Positions 62,295 through 64,000 of a stretch of 64,000 bases of DNA are shown in pieces (the stretch's first letter is position 1; each line of letters opens with the position of its first letter). The translations under genes were made by a program, and so were the position numbers. Source of the stretch: Lachnospiraceae bacterium MD335. GTDB taxonomy: Bacteria > Bacillota > Clostridia > Lachnospirales > Lachnospiraceae. Under the pieces are notes generated by a model that worked only from the letters and a program-made list of their open reading frames with translations, made no database searches and was not told the DNA's origin. The stretch lies in contig KE159617.1 of NCBI GenBank assembly GCA_000403335.2, forward strand, positions 718,757 through 782,756. The letters are read 5' to 3'.

Positions 62295-63215
62295 ATGCAG
62301 CAGTTTCAGGTTAGAACAGATTTGGCATTGGAGGCAACGGAGAGTGTCCGAAAAAGCGAGGCGGGAAATTTAAGAGGAATTGCAATTGAGGAATATGACG
62401 CGATGGAGGATGTGCATATTTCGAAAGTGGTAATATTGAGCAAAAATGCGGCAAAAAGCATGGGAAAGCCAATGGGGACTTATATTACGCTTGAGGCAGC
62501 CGATTTGCAGGAAAGCGATGAGGATTATCACAGGGAAATTTCGAAGGAGCTTGCAAAACAGTTAAGAGGAGTGCTGCCCGATATTCATGAGGAGAAGTCT
62601 ATTCTTGTAGTGGGATTGGGGAACAGAGACGTGACAGCCGATTCGTTAGGCCCTTGTACGGTCGATAATCTGTTTATTACACGGCACATTATCAAGGAAT
62701 ACGGAAAACAGGCATACCGTGTGCCCAAAATCCATCAAATCAGCGCACTGGTGCCCGGTGTTATGGCAAAGACCGGAATGGAAACGGCGGAAATCATAAA
62801 GGGTGTCATAAAGGAAACGAAGCCTGACATAGTTATAGTAATAGATGCGCTTGCCGCAAGAAGCACAAAGCGTCTTAACCGCACCGTGCAGATAACGGAT
62901 ACGGGAATTCACCCCGGCTCCGGCGTGGGAAATCACAGAAACGCTCTGACAAAGGAGAGCCTTGGGGTGCCGGTTATCGCAATCGGAATACCGATGGTAG
63001 TGGATGCAGGAACTATCGTATCGGATGCGCTTGAAAAGCTGTCTCATGAATATGCGGGTGGAAAGGCATCGTTGGATTATTTTAGGAATAGTACAGACAA
63101 TCAGCTTCATAATATGTATGTGACAGCAAAAAATATAGACGAAACCTCAAAAAGACTAAGCTTTACCTTGTCCGAGGCAATCAATATTGCCCTTGACATG
63201 GGGCAGGAGGAGTAA
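62295..63215 (+). CDS. gpr: Germination protease GPR
   Basis: 306 residues from the ATG at 62295 behind GAGGAGGCGCAG; the longer frame from 62208 lacks a ribosome site. RTDLALEA near the start is the processing region of the spore protease; VVGLGNRDVTADSLGP and SALVPGVMAKTG are core motifs. GPR degrades acid-soluble DNA-binding spore proteins at germination. Its presence shows a sporulating lineage. It is followed by spoIIP with a 3-base gap or overlap. Confidence 0.93.
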   Translation: MQQFQVRTDLALEATESVRKSEAGNLRGIAIEEYDAMEDVHISKVVILSKNAAKSMGKPMGTYITLEAADLQESDEDYHREISKELAKQLRGVLPDIHEEKSILVVGLGNRDVTADSLGPCTVDNLFITRHIIKEYGKQAYRVPKIHQISALVPGVMAKTGMETAEIIKGVIKETKPDIVIVIDALAARSTKRLNRTVQITDTGIHPGSGVGNHRNALTKESLGVPVIAIGIPMVVDAGTIVSDALEKLSHEYAGGKASLDYFRNSTDNQLHNMYVTAKNIDETSKRLSFTLSEAINIALDMGQEE

Positions 63216-63218
63216 TGC

Positions 63219-64000
63219 GTGAAAAAAAGACTGATATTGGCAGCAGCATTTGCCATTCTTGTGTTTAACCTTGTCGTTAAGGTGAGGGCTGATTTTTATA
63301 GTTCCGATTTAGGGATTTCGCAGCGGCTCTTTCGGGCATCTGTTGACAAAGGGCTTGTGCTGTGCAATTCTTTTTTGGCTTTTGCAGACAGCGAATGGGA
63401 AAAAAGCAGCCTTGGCAAAAAAGTGTGGAATGGGACATGGGAAATGCTGCCTGTAGTAACATTTGCAGAGCGCGATTTTGGAGAAGAAACATATCTGTCT
63501 GAATATCTTCAGCAAAACGGATTGGAGGTAACACCGCTTGAAGCCGCAGTGCTCGCCGAAAACGAGGCAGTAAGTAAAACGGCAAACGAAACGCTAAACG
63601 GTACGGAGACGGATAGTACGTTTGAGTTTATTCCGGCGGCAGCGCCGCAGGCGGTCTACTCCAGACAGCAGCTTCAGGACGAGGGATTTGTCAAGGGAAC
63701 GTTTTATTCGGAGGATCCCACCACGATGATACGGGCAGGACAGCTTGATTTTAACACCTTGATGGGATTTGATGCGACATTAAAGCAAGACAACACAATG
63801 CCTCAGATTCTGATTTATCACACACATTCTCAGGAAACATACATAGACTCCATGCCAAATGACGAGAATACGTCCATTATGGGTGTCGGAGAACATTTGA
63901 GCAATATTCTGCGTACAAAATACGGTTACAACGTCATACACCATATGGGAAAATATGATGTTGACGGCAGGGATTATGCATATTCCAATGCAATGTCAGA
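63219..64000 (+). CDS. spoIIP: Stage II sporulation protein P, 3' truncated by window edge
   Basis: 260 residues visible from the GTG at 63219 (GGAGGAG upstream; an ATG one frame over is rejected). A hydrophobic N-terminal segment is followed by a long linker, then the amidase/endopeptidase domain beginning ILIYHTHSQETY (His201, His203, Glu206) and SIMGVGEHLSNIL. SpoIIP cuts peptidoglycan during engulfment with SpoIID and SpoIIM. The gpr-spoIIP order is conserved. The C-terminus lies past base 64000. Confidence 0.92.
   Translation, partial: MKKRLILAAAFAILVFNLVVKVRADFYSSDLGISQRLFRASVDKGLVLCNSFLAFADSEWEKSSLGKKVWNGTWEMLPVVTFAERDFGEETYLSEYLQQNGLEVTPLEAAVLAENEAVSKTANETLNGTETDSTFEFIPAAAPQAVYSRQQLQDEGFVKGTFYSEDPTTMIRAGQLDFNTLMGFDATLKQDNTMPQILIYHTHSQETYIDSMPNDENTSIMGVGEHLSNILRTKYGYNVIHHMGKYDVDGRDYAYSNAMS

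Noticed and set aside
1..64000. Anti-phage or toxin-antitoxin systems, tRNA and rRNA genes
   Set aside because: Looked for on both strands by motif and gene arrangement; nothing convincing was found.

Overview
The window reads as chromosomal core DNA of an anaerobic, spore-lineage Clostridia bacterium, most likely a Lachnospiraceae (gut or rumen type). The case rests on gene content: GPR spore protease, SpoIIP and SpoIIM, indolepyruvate:ferredoxin oxidoreductase, a FeoA-FeoB fusion, RemA, RNase Y, DUF4250, a PL9 pectate lyase, and ATG/GTG/TTG starts preceded by strong AGGAGG-type ribosome sites. I see no phage, plasmid, transposase, CRISPR array, rRNA or tRNA. Species cannot be named from sequence alone.

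Layout. 1-2.8 kb: end of argD, a solute-binding protein and a small DMT (DUF606) membrane protein. 2.8-10.6 kb: a structured repeat, then a DNA-uptake block with an insert: ComEA-like lipoprotein, a two-component system, a GerMN lipoprotein, ComEC, HolA and DUF4250. 10.6-19 kb: secreted PL9 pectate lyase, polysaccharide deacetylase, chemoreceptor, unknown protein, sugar-nucleotide epimerase and a lone PilB/GspE ATPase. 19-22 kb (minus strand): iorA-iorB-ACT. 22-28.6 kb: FeoAB fusion, small conserved proteins, pyrE and a long M29 aminopeptidase. 28.7-32.3 kb: purE-purM-purN-purD. 32.3-35.7 kb: SH3/proline-rich membrane protein, NUDIX hydrolase and an orphan MetQ lipoprotein. 35.7-40.2 kb (minus): YfhO-like protein and an LTA-synthase-type sulfatase broken into two overlapping reading frames. 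40.3-50 kb: yicC-remA-rpoZ-rimO-pgsA, recA-recX, rny, NUDIX, spoIIM-like, xerD. 50-54.5 kb: DAHP synthase and a SpoVB-like flippase (minus), mnmA, HisJ-type phosphatase (minus). 54.8-58.6 kb: gap, pgk, a small membrane protein, tpiA. 58.7-60 kb (minus): ECF sigma factor and zinc-finger anti-sigma. 60.2-64 kb: small unknown genes, a PflX-type radical SAM protein, rpsT (minus), gpr and the start of spoIIP.

Themes. DNA uptake and recombination genes (comEA-like, comEC, recA, recX) recur. recA has a LexA-type box inside a good promoter, and the comEA-like gene and recA share a near-identical 24-bp upstream motif. The familiar comEC-holA-rpsT-gpr-spoIIP neighbourhood is present but cut in two, about 51 kb apart. 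Several intergenic regions carry perfect short-loop hairpins without T-tracts, and at least two dispersed structured repeat families are present.

Limits. Family calls come from motif recognition in translated sequence. Promoters, operators and hairpins were read by eye. No database search, folding or phylogeny was run. I found no clear new multi-gene system; the best leads are the shared comEA/recA motif, the split LTA synthase, the orphan MetQ with its operator-like palindrome, the dispersed structured repeats and the duplicated 3' end of gap.
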